Origin: Rhizophagus prolifer
Lineage: Eukaryota > Glomeromycota > Glomeromycetes > Glomerales > Glomeraceae
DNA: 64,000 bases
NCBI GenBank assembly: GCA_019425655.1
Contig: NQWY01033937.1
Span: 1 to 64,000 of the forward strand
Direction: 5' to 3'
Shown: positions 46,809 through 54,672 of the stretch, one piece after another
How positions within the stretch are numbered: position 1 is the stretch's first letter
Layout: each line of letters begins with the position of its first letter
Notes under the pieces: model-generated
Database searches by the model: none
What the model saw: only the letters and a program-made list of their open reading frames with translations
What the model was told of the DNA's origin: nothing
Made by a program: the position numbers and the translations under genes

Positions 46809-47459
46809 ATGACATTACGATTAGGAGACACTGCCCCTGATTTTCAACAAGAATCAAGCGAAGGCACAATTCATTTTTATGATTTTTTAGGCGATAGTTG
46901 GGGCATTTTATTTTCACATCCCGCTGACTATACGCCTGTATGTACAACAGAGTTAGGTTATACAGCAAAATTAAAAGACGAATTTGAAAAACGTAATGTT
47001 AAAGCGATTGCCCTATCTGTAGATGATGTTGAATCGCATAAAGGCTGGATTAACGACATTAACGAAACTCAAAATACTACGGTTAATTTTCCAATTATTG
47101 CTGACAAAGACCGTAAAGTGTCTGAACTTTACGATTTCATTCATCCAAATGCGAGTGAAACACTTACAGTTCGTTCTTTAGTCATTATTGATCCAAACAA
47201 GAAAGTGCGTTTAATTATTACCTACCCTGCTTCAACTGGTCGTAACTTCAATGAAGTCTTACGCGTTGTTGACTCATTACAATTAACAGATAAGCATAAA
47301 GTGGCTACGCCTGCGAACTGGAAACAAGGTGAGGATGTTGTGATTGTTCCTTCTTTAAAAGATGAAGAAGAAATTAAACAGCGCTTCCCTAAAGGCTATA
47401 CCGCAGTAAAACCTTATTTGCGCCTCACACCACAGCCTGAAAGCAATAAAACCGACTAA
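46809..47459 (+). CDS. 1-Cys peroxiredoxin (Prx6-type)
   Basis: 216 residues. The peroxidatic cysteine is C45 in HPADYTPVCTTELG and it is the only cysteine in the chain, so this is a 1-Cys enzyme. The long C-terminal extension (about 160-216, ending in LKDEEEIKQRFPKGYTAVKP...) is that of the Prx6 branch. It reduces hydrogen peroxide and organic peroxides using an external thiol. It is flanked on both sides by what look like parts of a broken minus-strand gene. A GAGGAAAG ribosome site precedes the ATG. Confidence 0.95.
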   Translation: MTLRLGDTAPDFQQESSEGTIHFYDFLGDSWGILFSHPADYTPVCTTELGYTAKLKDEFEKRNVKAIALSVDDVESHKGWINDINETQNTTVNFPIIADKDRKVSELYDFIHPNASETLTVRSLVIIDPNKKVRLIITYPASTGRNFNEVLRVVDSLQLTDKHKVATPANWKQGEDVVIVPSLKDEEEIKQRFPKGYTAVKPYLRLTPQPESNKTD

Positions 47460-47464
47460 AGGTT

Positions 47465-47850
47465 TTATTGCTTGCAAGACAAACGCAGTGCGTAGGCAAA
47501 CATTCGAAATTTTCCTAATAGAATGACAAATATGCGGTGATTTCCAGACACAGTTTTGACTGCTGAGTTCAATGAAAGAGTCGGCCATTGGTTAAAGAAT
47601 TTTGCCTTATGCCCGTTGATCTGAGTAATTTGCCAGTCAATGTCTTGAACACCTTCTGGGCTCACTTTCTTCTTGACTACTTGGGTTTGTACATGGTGTG
47701 TGGGCTTTACATGGCCTTTTTGAATATTTTGTTGCGGCGTGCTTTGACATGCTGCCAATACAAGGCTGATTGTGATGAAAAGACATTTCAATGGCAATTT
47801 CTTTGCAATATCAATGCTATTCATTTTTCTCAATCGCTGTATTTTCATTA
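47465..47850 (-). pseudogene. META/HslJ-like lipoprotein gene, 3'-truncated
   Basis: 128 residues from the ATG at 47850 (AGGAG about ten bases upstream). A second good start is at 47826. Lipobox LVLAAC with the cysteine at C34. After a polar linker comes the opening of a META/HslJ domain (DIDWQITQINGHKAKF, PTLSLNSAVKTVSGN). Where the family would continue with 'GCN...G.Y' the sequence turns into unrelated residues and stops after about 30 codons, six bases from the peroxiredoxin stop. Probably non-functional or strongly altered. Confidence 0.55.
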
Positions 47851-47910
47851 CACAACTTCTCCTATCTGAAATGTTGCCAAGCATGGTTTAATTCTGTTAC
47901 GGTTCTTTCA

Positions 47911-47946
47911 GTACATCTGTACAATAATATTAGTGATTCTCACTAA
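47911..47946. promoter_or_regulatory. Two palindromic operator candidates upstream of the desaturase
   Basis: GTACA TC TGTAC (47911-47922) has the core spacing of the FabR/DesT class (GTACA-N2-TGTAC). TTAGTGA TTC TCACTAA (47930-47946) is a perfect 7-3-7 palindrome. Both precede a TATAAT box at 47958-47963 in front of the fatty-acid desaturase gene. Confidence 0.5.
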
Positions 47947-47957
47947 GCACATGCTAA

Positions 47958-47963
47958 TATAAT
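47958..47963 (+). promoter_or_regulatory. Probable -10 box of the desaturase promoter
   Basis: Consensus TATAAT with an upstream TGC. The -35 region falls within the palindrome at 47930-47946, which would allow direct repression there. Confidence 0.45.
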
Positions 47964-48056
47964 GTTCAAAATAGCAATAAATCTTGATGATTGGTTTTGC
48001 TATGTCGTTTTGTCTTTTTACCTTGTTTAACAAGGTTTCTAGGAGCGCTGCCGGAT

Positions 48057-49229
48057 ATGACTTCCGCCCCACTCAAGGCCCCAATTAACTGGACCGCTAG
48101 CATTACCTTAATTGGTTTACCAATTCTTGCTGCAATCATAATCCCGATTTATGCGTATTATTATGATTTTAGTGTAAGCGCATGGGTAAGCTTATTTTTT
48201 CTTTTAGCTTTAAGTAGCATGGGGATTACTGCTGGTTACCACCGTCTTTGGGCACACCGTGCTTATGAAGCGTCATTACCACTTAAAATTCTTTTAATGA
48301 TTGCAGGCACATTTGCTGTACAAAACAGTATTCTGTTTTGGGCATCTGGTCACCGTACTCACCATCGTCATGTTGACCATGTGGATGAAGATCCATACTC
48401 AATTGAACGTGGTTTTTGGTATGCCCATATGGGTTGGATGATCCGCGATCATTCTCCATCTAAACCTGACTTTAAAAATGCGCCTGATTTGCTCAATGAC
48501 AAACTGGTGATGTTCCAACATAAATACTACGGTCTAATGGTTGTAGCAGTTCATGTCGGTATTTTAGGTTTAGTTGGCTGGGCAACTGGCGACTTATGGG
48601 GAGTTGTACTTCTCGGTGGTTTATTGCGTTTAATTATTAGCCATCAAGTAACATTCTTCATTAATTCACTTTGCCATATGTTTGGTAAACGCCCTTATAC
48701 CGATGAAAACTCAGCACGCGATAACTTCTGGTTAGCGATTGCAACATGGGGCGAGGGTTATCATAACTATCACCATATTTTCCAATACGATTATCGTAAT
48801 GGTGTGAAATGGTGGCAATATGACCCAACTAAATGGTTAATCTGGACATGTTCTAAAGTTGGTTTAGCAAAGAACTTACGTCGTATTCCAAGCTTTAATA
48901 TTAAAAAAGCAGAATTGGCAATGAAGTTTAAATATGCTGAACAAGATCTTGCTATTTATGGCCATGATGTAAATGCTGACATGAGCCAAATGAAGCAACG
49001 CATTGCTCAAGAATATGAAGCATTTACCCATACTTTAAATGACTGGGCGAAACTCAAAGAACAAGAGTTACAAGCGAAGAAAGCAGCTATGGCTGAAAAG
49101 ATTCATAAAATGGATCATAAGTTAAAGGTTGATTTCCAATTGCTTGAACATCGTTTGAGTCATCACCGTGAGTGTTTAGAAACTTTAATGCGCAACATTA
49201 AAAAGAACACAAACGTCGTACCAGACTAA
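48057..49229 (+). CDS. Acyl-CoA/acyl-lipid delta-9 fatty-acid desaturase
   Basis: 390 residues from the ATG at 48057, with AGGAG upstream. A frame extension upstream is rejected. Four or more membrane helices and three histidine boxes are present: HRLWAH, HRTHHRHVD and GEGYHNYHHIF, which bind the di-iron centre. It makes unsaturated fatty acids aerobically from saturated chains in membrane lipid or CoA form. An extra C-terminal region of about 90 residues is charged and probably coiled coil. Two palindromes upstream fit FabR/DesT-type control by acyl-CoA saturation. Confidence 0.94.
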   Translation: MTSAPLKAPINWTASITLIGLPILAAIIIPIYAYYYDFSVSAWVSLFFLLALSSMGITAGYHRLWAHRAYEASLPLKILLMIAGTFAVQNSILFWASGHRTHHRHVDHVDEDPYSIERGFWYAHMGWMIRDHSPSKPDFKNAPDLLNDKLVMFQHKYYGLMVVAVHVGILGLVGWATGDLWGVVLLGGLLRLIISHQVTFFINSLCHMFGKRPYTDENSARDNFWLAIATWGEGYHNYHHIFQYDYRNGVKWWQYDPTKWLIWTCSKVGLAKNLRRIPSFNIKKAELAMKFKYAEQDLAIYGHDVNADMSQMKQRIAQEYEAFTHTLNDWAKLKEQELQAKKAAMAEKIHKMDHKLKVDFQLLEHRLSHHRECLETLMRNIKKNTNVVPD

Positions 49230-49244
49230 TACGACTCTAGTTCG

Positions 49245-49287
49245 AAATAGCGCCTGTAAAAGCCATGCTTTACAGGCGCTATTTTTT
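49245..49287 (+). terminator. Terminator of the desaturase gene
   Basis: A perfect 16-bp stem, AAATAGCGCCTGTAAA with its complement, around an 8-base loop, then Ts. Confidence 0.9.
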
Positions 49288-49343
49288 TGGCTGGTTTTTA
49301 ACTATGGTATAGTGAAGTTCGCCTCAAATATTTAGTCCAGTCT

Positions 49344-50786
49344 ATGCACTTTAATCCGCTTTATTCATCACTCAATCCTAAGCTTTTTCATATACAGCAG
49401 CCCACTCCTCTTCGTGGAGCGAAAGCTGGACACTTCAATTTAGCTTTAGCCGAAGAACTACAATGGACGGATGAAGAAAAAGAGGCATGGGTAGAAATTT
49501 GCAGTGGTCAGCGGACTTTCTCAGAGTTTCCACCTTTAGCAATGGTTTATGCAGGCCATCAATTTGGGCAATGGGCAGGTCAGCTAGGCGACGGACGTGG
49601 TTTACTCATTGGACAAATTCTGAATAAAAATGGCCAAACCATCGATTTACATTTAAAGGGTGCAGGGCCTACCCCCTATTCACGCATGGGAGATGGTCGA
49701 GCAGTTTTACGCTCTGTTATTCGTGAATATTTAGCAGGTCATGCCTTAAATGCGCTAGGGGTCGCTTCAAGTCAAGCAGTAGGTTTTACAAGCTCTGCTC
49801 AAGGTGTACAGCGTGAAAAACTAGAACCGGGCGCAATGCTGCTCAGAACATCTGAATGTCATATTCGTTTAGGGCACTTTGAATGGATCAATCAATATGC
49901 ACCAGAGTTATTAGCTGAGTTCACTCAAAAATGTATTGAATGGCACTATCCAGAATGCCAACAAGAGGAACAACCTATTTTAGCTTTTGCTAAAGCTGTG
50001 ATTAGAAATACAGCCATCATGATTGCCAAATGGCAATTGGTCGGTTTTGCTCACGGCGTAATGAATACCGATAACTTAAATATTACAGGTTCTACACTCG
50101 ATTTTGGTCCATATGGTTTTATGGAACGTTTCCGCCCGAACTGGATTAACAACCATTCCGACTACCAAGGGCGCTACACCTATCAAAACCAGCCAAGTAT
50201 TGCACACTGGAATTTATGGACTTGGTTAAATAATCTAGTTCCACTTGCTGAACCTGAACAAAAAGAGCAATTCAAAGAAGAGTTAGCTACTTGCTTAGAA
50301 GGGTTTGAGCCTACCTTTATTGAGCACTACACCACAGGATTGTGTCAAAAAATGGGCCTTCCTCATTTCCATAAAGATAGCCTTGATTGTAGTTTTGCTT
50401 TTTTAAGAATCTTACAAACCGAGCAGCTAGATTACACTCAAAGTTTTATTCGACTGCAAAATAAAGAGTATAAGGCTCTACGTGATGACTGCCTCGATAT
50501 TCGACAGTTCGACGAGTTCCTTAGCCAATATGAAAATATTCGTGAACATCAAGATACAGATGAACTTGATGCAAACATGCAACAAGCAAATCCAGTTTAT
50601 ATTTTACGTAATCATATGGCACAGCGAGCGATTGAAGCAGCGGAGCGAGATGATTTTAGTGAGGTAGACCGTTTGTTTAAGCTACTCAATCATCCTTATA
50701 CAAGACAGCCAGATTTGGAAAAACCAGAAGATTTAGGCCCTTTACCAAGTGATGTGCCTGATGTAGCGGTGAGCTGTTCGTCTTAA
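49344..50786 (+). CDS. selO: SelO protein adenylyltransferase (YdiU)
   Basis: 480 residues, like E. coli YdiU (478). The pseudokinase-derived core shows GQLGDGRGLLIGQI, HLKGAGPTPYSRMGDGRAVL (core KGAGPTPYSR), REYLAGHALNALG and the metal region GVMNTDNLNITGSTLDFGPYGF (core MNTDN and DFGPYGF). SelO transfers AMP to Ser/Thr/Tyr of target proteins in redox stress. The chain ends in SCSS, with cysteine where the eukaryotic protein has selenocysteine. Single gene with a weak terminator. Confidence 0.95.
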   Translation: MHFNPLYSSLNPKLFHIQQPTPLRGAKAGHFNLALAEELQWTDEEKEAWVEICSGQRTFSEFPPLAMVYAGHQFGQWAGQLGDGRGLLIGQILNKNGQTIDLHLKGAGPTPYSRMGDGRAVLRSVIREYLAGHALNALGVASSQAVGFTSSAQGVQREKLEPGAMLLRTSECHIRLGHFEWINQYAPELLAEFTQKCIEWHYPECQQEEQPILAFAKAVIRNTAIMIAKWQLVGFAHGVMNTDNLNITGSTLDFGPYGFMERFRPNWINNHSDYQGRYTYQNQPSIAHWNLWTWLNNLVPLAEPEQKEQFKEELATCLEGFEPTFIEHYTTGLCQKMGLPHFHKDSLDCSFAFLRILQTEQLDYTQSFIRLQNKEYKALRDDCLDIRQFDEFLSQYENIREHQDTDELDANMQQANPVYILRNHMAQRAIEAAERDDFSEVDRLFKLLNHPYTRQPDLEKPEDLGPLPSDVPDVAVSCSS

Positions 50787-50800
50787 TATTAAAAAACTAA

Positions 50801-50827
50801 AACTCTCTTAAGTCGCTTAAGAGGGTT
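50801..50827 (+). terminator. Terminator of selO
   Basis: AACTCTCTTAAG pairs with CTTAAGAGGGTT (one wobble) around TCG. Confidence 0.65.
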
Positions 50828-50850
50828 TCTTAAACATTAAAGAATAATAT

Positions 50851-51432
50851 ATGAAAATTAGACCTATCATTATTTGTACACTTCTATTCATTCCACTTGG
50901 AATTGCTTTTTATAAGTATGAAAAATATTTACCTACTTTTGTCTCTTCTCATAAAAAACTCACAAGTAATGAGATATCTCACCTTATAAAGACAAAACCT
51001 ATAACCTCAATTGAAGTGTTTAAAAATCAACGCATACTTCTACTTAAAAGTGATCAGGAAGTAATTCGTCGTTATCCTATTCGTTTAGGCTTTAATCCTG
51101 AAGGACATAAAAACTTTGAAAATGACGGTAAAACGCCTGAGGGGAGCTATTCTATAGATTGGCGCAATCCACAAAGTGCTTTTTATAAATCATTGCATAT
51201 TTCCTATCCCGATGCGAAAGATATTGCTTATGCCAAACAGCATAACCAGCCAACAGGCGGAAATATCATGATCCATGGCTCAGTTCCAAAATCCTTACTC
51301 TCGATACCTTTTAGTTCAACCTATATGCCACACAAAGATTGGACTTTAGGATGTATCGCAGTTAGAAATGTAGATATAGATGAAATTTGGCAATTAGTCC
51401 CTAATCATAGCAAGATTATAATTTATCCATAA
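50851..51432 (+). CDS. L,D-transpeptidase (YkuD) family protein
   Basis: 193 residues. An N-terminal hydrophobic helix (about 5-22) acts as signal or anchor. The YkuD domain has the catalytic histidine in GGNIMIHGS and the catalytic cysteine in DWTLGCIAVRN (S/T-x-G-C type). Such enzymes make 3-3 crosslinks in peptidoglycan or attach or trim peptides on it in the periplasm. It is short compared with LdtD-type enzymes and lacks a LysM domain. It converges on baeR. Confidence 0.9.
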   Translation: MKIRPIIICTLLFIPLGIAFYKYEKYLPTFVSSHKKLTSNEISHLIKTKPITSIEVFKNQRILLLKSDQEVIRRYPIRLGFNPEGHKNFENDGKTPEGSYSIDWRNPQSAFYKSLHISYPDAKDIAYAKQHNQPTGGNIMIHGSVPKSLLSIPFSSTYMPHKDWTLGCIAVRNVDIDEIWQLVPNHSKIIIYP

Positions 51433-51442
51433 TCTTTGAAAA

Positions 51443-51483
51443 CTATCCACATTTTCTGTGGATAACATTGTGGTTATCCACAG
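51443..51483. repeat. Cluster of DnaA-box sequences with an 11-bp inverted repeat
   Basis: TTATCCACA occurs perfectly at 51474-51482 and, inverted, at 51457-51465. A one-mismatch copy, CTATCCACA, is at 51443-51451. The two perfect boxes form CTGTGGATAAC / GTTATCCACAG, a stem with a 6-base loop followed by a T-run. The element lies between converging genes and can also act as the terminator of the transpeptidase gene. Confidence 0.7.
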
Positions 51484-51502
51484 AATAACTTTTTTGAACA
51501 GT

Positions 51503-52189
51503 TTACTCTTCTGGATACTCGAAGCGGTAACCAACGCCATAAACAGCTTGAATCCATTCATGACGGTTACCAGTTTCAGCTGCTTCACTAATTTTTCGGC
51601 GCAAGTTTTTGATATGGCTGTCAATAACTCGGTCAGCAACATCAAAGCTGTCTGGATTAATATGGTCTAATAATTGCGCACGTGAATAAACTTGTCCGAC
51701 ATGTTCTAAAAATAGCTCAAGTAGGCGAAATTCTGTCGGCGTTAAACTTAACGACTTTTGTTGATACCAAATTCTTTGCTGAGCTTTATCAATACGGAAG
51801 GAGTCATTTTGCTCTGGCTCGGCCTTACGCTCTAAACGACGTAAAACGGCCTGTACACGTGCAACTAACTCTTTTGGACTAAATGGCTTACAAACGTAAT
51901 CATCAGCACCCATATTGAGACCTAAAACTCGATCAATTTCTTCAGTACGTGCAGTCACCATAATAATCGGTAAATCTGACTGTTCACGTACTTTACGGCA
52001 AATCGTTAAACCATCCATTCTTGGAACCATTAAGTCCAGAATCATTAAATTAGGTTTCCGTTGCTGAAAGCTCGTATAAGCATCTTGACCATCATGAAAC
52101 ATACTTACTTCAAAACCAGCAGCTTCAAGATAATCACGTACCAGATGCGCTAACTCAACTTCATCCTCAACCAACATTACATGCTTCAT
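51503..52189 (-). CDS. baeR: BaeR, OmpR-family response regulator
   Basis: 228 residues. The receiver domain has phospho-acceptor D52 (MILDLMVPRMDGL), the IIMVTAR switch and the CKPFSP lysine. The C-terminal winged helix is of OmpR type (LTPTEFRLLELF, RVIDSHIKNLRRKI, YGVGYRFE). It is close to E. coli BaeR through the receiver and DNA-binding parts. In Acinetobacter BaeSR controls efflux (including adeAB and macAB-tolC effects) and tolerance to disinfectants. Located 19 bases after baeS. Confidence 0.93.
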   Translation of the reverse strand: MKHVMLVEDEVELAHLVRDYLEAAGFEVSMFHDGQDAYTSFQQRKPNLMILDLMVPRMDGLTICRKVREQSDLPIIMVTARTEEIDRVLGLNMGADDYVCKPFSPKELVARVQAVLRRLERKAEPEQNDSFRIDKAQQRIWYQQKSLSLTPTEFRLLELFLEHVGQVYSRAQLLDHINPDSFDVADRVIDSHIKNLRRKISEAAETGNRHEWIQAVYGVGYRFEYPEE

Positions 52190-52208
52190 GGGCCATTTTT
52201 CCTTTTAT

Positions 52209-53870
52209 TTAACTCTGCTTTTTAAAGGTAAGTACACAACGTAAACCACCCAACGGAGAGTGTTCAAAACTTAGTGTACCACCAAGCGCTTGCGCAATTT
52301 TACAAGATAAAGCCAAGCCTAATCCTGTTCCACCTGTACTACGCGTACGCGAATCATCTACTCGATAAAAGCGCTCACCTAAACGTAATAGTTGCTCATC
52401 ACTTAGACCAAACGGGCTATCATCAACATACAAAGTCCACTCTTGAGCAGTTTGACTTGTATGAATATGAATTTTGCCACCTGTTTCTGTGTAACGAATA
52501 CTATTACTAATTAAATTAACAATAATTTGTTTAAAGCGATCACGATCTAACAGTAAAGATACCCCTTCACCTTCAACCTTAATTTCCAGATTTGCTTGCT
52601 CAAGTTTAGGTCTAAAGTTTTCAACTTCTTGTAATACAACATCCCACGGATTCACTGAACCTAAGTAACATTTAAGTTGCTGAGCATCAGCCTGTGCTAG
52701 ATCTGCTAGGTCTTGAGTAAGTTTCTTTAAGCTTGAAACTTGTCTCATCATGGCATCGAGATGTTCAGGAGTTGCCTTTCGAATACCATCTTGCATTGCT
52801 TCGATTTGTGCTTGCAATACAGCCAACGGTGTTTTCAACTCGTGAGACGTATCTGCAACCCATTGACGGCGTGATTCTTCATGTTGATGTAAAATCTCGG
52901 CTAAATGGTTCAATTGAGTTGATAAATCACCAAGTTCATCATTTCGTTTAATCACTACTTGATGTTGGTAATTACCTTTCGTTAACTCCTTTGTTGCATT
53001 TAATAAACGTTGAATTGGCTTTTTAAAATAAGTTGCCATTAAAAGTGCTGCAACTAAACTCGATAGTAAAGTTAAAGCATAAATTAAAAGTAAATAACGC
53101 TTTTGATTACTAAAGAAATTAATACTTAAAGCATCTTCTTTATCTAGAACTGGTTTTAGTCCTAAGTACCCTACCACCTGATCATTTACCATAATAGGAC
53201 GGTAAGACATTTGATCTGAAGATGGAGGTTCACCAACTACAAATTGATGTTTGGCATCATATAAAGATAAACGAGAACTTAAGCCCAAACGGTCTGGCAA
53301 AGCAATAAAGCGCTTTTTGCCATTTTGTGTCTCAATATCTTTAAGACTTCCTTTTTTTGAGTTACCTTTTTTATCATCACGCGGACGGAATTGGTTTGCG
53401 CTTAATGGAAATTTTAAGCCTTCAAATGGTTGATATTCTGAAGGTAAGTTCTTTTCAAGTGTGCGTAGCTCTTCATCACTAAAAATAGAATTTTTATTTG
53501 CTGTCGCTCCATCTGGAGAAACATTAATGAGCGTGTGTTCATCGAACGAATGCTGCTGAATCGCAATATCATATTGGCGTCTTAACCACCACTGCGAAAG
53601 ACGGTCATAATCGTCTGGCGCTGCCGTTCCTTCAATTTGTAAGATTTGCGCCTGAATTGCATTTCCCCAATCATGATAAACGCTATACACATTTCCAAGA
53701 TTGGTCATGAGCCGATCTAGCTTTTGCATTTCAACATCGGCCACATATTTGGCAAAGTTCTTTTGCATCGTCCAGTGCAGAACACTCAAACTTGCGGTTG
53801 CAATTAACAATGTAGTCAGCAAGACTGTTAAAAATAGCCGCAATGCAATTGGAACACGTAGTACGTTCAA
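52209..53870 (-). CDS. baeS: BaeS, envelope-stress sensor histidine kinase
   Basis: 553 residues. Membrane helix at about 12-34, a periplasmic sensor of some 220 residues, a second helix near 258-280 and a HAMP domain. The phospho-acceptor histidine is H343 (DTSHELKTPLA). The ATPase domain has its N box (IVNLISNSIRYT), DSPFGLS and GGTGLGLAL. The periplasmic region is longer than in E. coli BaeS (467 residues in total). It senses envelope damage by drugs such as indole, tannic acid or flavonoids in other species. First gene of the baeS-baeR operon. Confidence 0.92.
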   Translation of the reverse strand: MNVLRVPIALRLFLTVLLTTLLIATASLSVLHWTMQKNFAKYVADVEMQKLDRLMTNLGNVYSVYHDWGNAIQAQILQIEGTAAPDDYDRLSQWWLRRQYDIAIQQHSFDEHTLINVSPDGATANKNSIFSDEELRTLEKNLPSEYQPFEGLKFPLSANQFRPRDDKKGNSKKGSLKDIETQNGKKRFIALPDRLGLSSRLSLYDAKHQFVVGEPPSSDQMSYRPIMVNDQVVGYLGLKPVLDKEDALSINFFSNQKRYLLLIYALTLLSSLVAALLMATYFKKPIQRLLNATKELTKGNYQHQVVIKRNDELGDLSTQLNHLAEILHQHEESRRQWVADTSHELKTPLAVLQAQIEAMQDGIRKATPEHLDAMMRQVSSLKKLTQDLADLAQADAQQLKCYLGSVNPWDVVLQEVENFRPKLEQANLEIKVEGEGVSLLLDRDRFKQIIVNLISNSIRYTETGGKIHIHTSQTAQEWTLYVDDSPFGLSDEQLLRLGERFYRVDDSRTRSTGGTGLGLALSCKIAQALGGTLSFEHSPLGGLRCVLTFKKQS

Positions 53871-53925
53871 AAGTACTCTCTCATTTTTACCCTATATTTT
53901 TCATTGTAACTAACAACCAAAAGAA

Positions 53926-53943
53926 AAACTCTCCATTGTTTCT
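53926..53943. promoter_or_regulatory. Candidate BaeR binding site
   Basis: TCTCCATTGTTTC in the divergent gap between baeS and the Spy-like gene resembles the core of the E. coli BaeR box (TTTTTCTCCATDATTGGC) over TCTCCAT. Only half of the box matches. Confidence 0.3.
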
Positions 53944-54002
53944 TCATCTTTATTATCTAATCTTTAAGGTATGTGGAAACAAACATTAAAAGGGCTTTAG
54001 AT

Positions 54003-54380
54003 ATGAAAATGACTGCTAAAATCGCATTATTCAGTGCAGCAATTGTAACTATGGGTAGTTTGGCTGCGTGTCAATCAATGAATCAACCTCCTAAACCAGA
54101 ACATGGCATGATGCAAGATGGTCCACGAGATGGCCATCACCGTATGAAGCACCGTGAATTTACCCCTGAACAAAAAGCAGCGTGGGAACAGCACCGCGCA
54201 GAGCGTCAAGCTCGTTTTGAACAAATTCAAAAAGCATGTGAAGGCAAAGCAAATGGTCAAGCTGTAAATGTTCAAGTTGGAGATAGAACACTTGAAGGTA
54301 CGTGTAACTTACGTTTTGAACCAAAGCGCCCTCAACCACCAGTTAATGCCCCAGCCCCTGCACCAGTTCAAGCAAAATAA
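54003..54380 (+). CDS. Small Spy/CpxP-like lipoprotein divergent from baeS
   Basis: 125 residues from the ATG at 54003. The lipobox is GSLAAC with the cysteine at C23. The central region is rich in His/Met/Arg (GMMQDGPRDGHHRMKHREFT) and is followed by a charged helix, FTPEQKAAWEQHRAERQARF, that resembles the LTxxQ helices of Spy/CpxP. The C-terminus is proline-rich. E. coli spy is a BaeR target. Its position here, divergent from baeS, suggests the same logic. Homology to Spy is weak and inferred. Confidence 0.6.
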   Translation: MKMTAKIALFSAAIVTMGSLAACQSMNQPPKPEHGMMQDGPRDGHHRMKHREFTPEQKAAWEQHRAERQARFEQIQKACEGKANGQAVNVQVGDRTLEGTCNLRFEPKRPQPPVNAPAPAPVQAK

Positions 54381-54400
54381 CGCATAATCGAACAAAGCAA

Positions 54401-54425
54401 AAGGCGCCTCTAGGCGCCTTTTTTT
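54401..54425 (+). terminator. Terminator of the Spy-like gene
   Basis: AAGGCGCC / GGCGCCTT stem with TCTA loop and a T-run. Confidence 0.88.
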
Positions 54426-54643
54426 ATGTACATAACTACTTACGATTTTGACTATTTGTATCATCTAAACTTCACTAAAAGTATTTACACTCAAAGCACT
54501 TACATAGTTCAAGTATTTTTTTCTTGACTTTGCAGTCACAAAGTAAAGGCCCCGAGGTGCTTGTACAGTTATGCAAGTTGTTGCACGATGTAATGGTTCA
54601 AGGTGCCTCTTATGGCACATTATCGTAGATTAGGATTATAACT

Positions 54644-54656
54644 CTGGTTTCACCAG
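54644..54656. promoter_or_regulatory. Palindrome just before the first acyl-CoA dehydrogenase
   Basis: CTGGT TTC ACCAG, 16 bases before the start codon. The complementary strand contains ACTGGTG, also found at 37996-38002 before the beta-oxidation operon. The gap 54426-54672 otherwise holds a TTGACT -35-like site and a CTTTG/CAAAG repeat at 54528-54543. Confidence 0.3.
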
Positions 54657-54672
54657 TATTGAGGAACCCGAT

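Noticed and set aside
51443-51483. DnaA-box cluster as the replication origin
   Set aside because: There are only three boxes, with no AT-rich unwinding region beside them and no dnaA, dnaN or rpmH nearby.
54428-54640. Short ORFs (33 and 20 codons) in the leader of the first acyl-CoA dehydrogenase
   Set aside because: They have no ribosome site and no coding character. One starts inside the T-run of a terminator.
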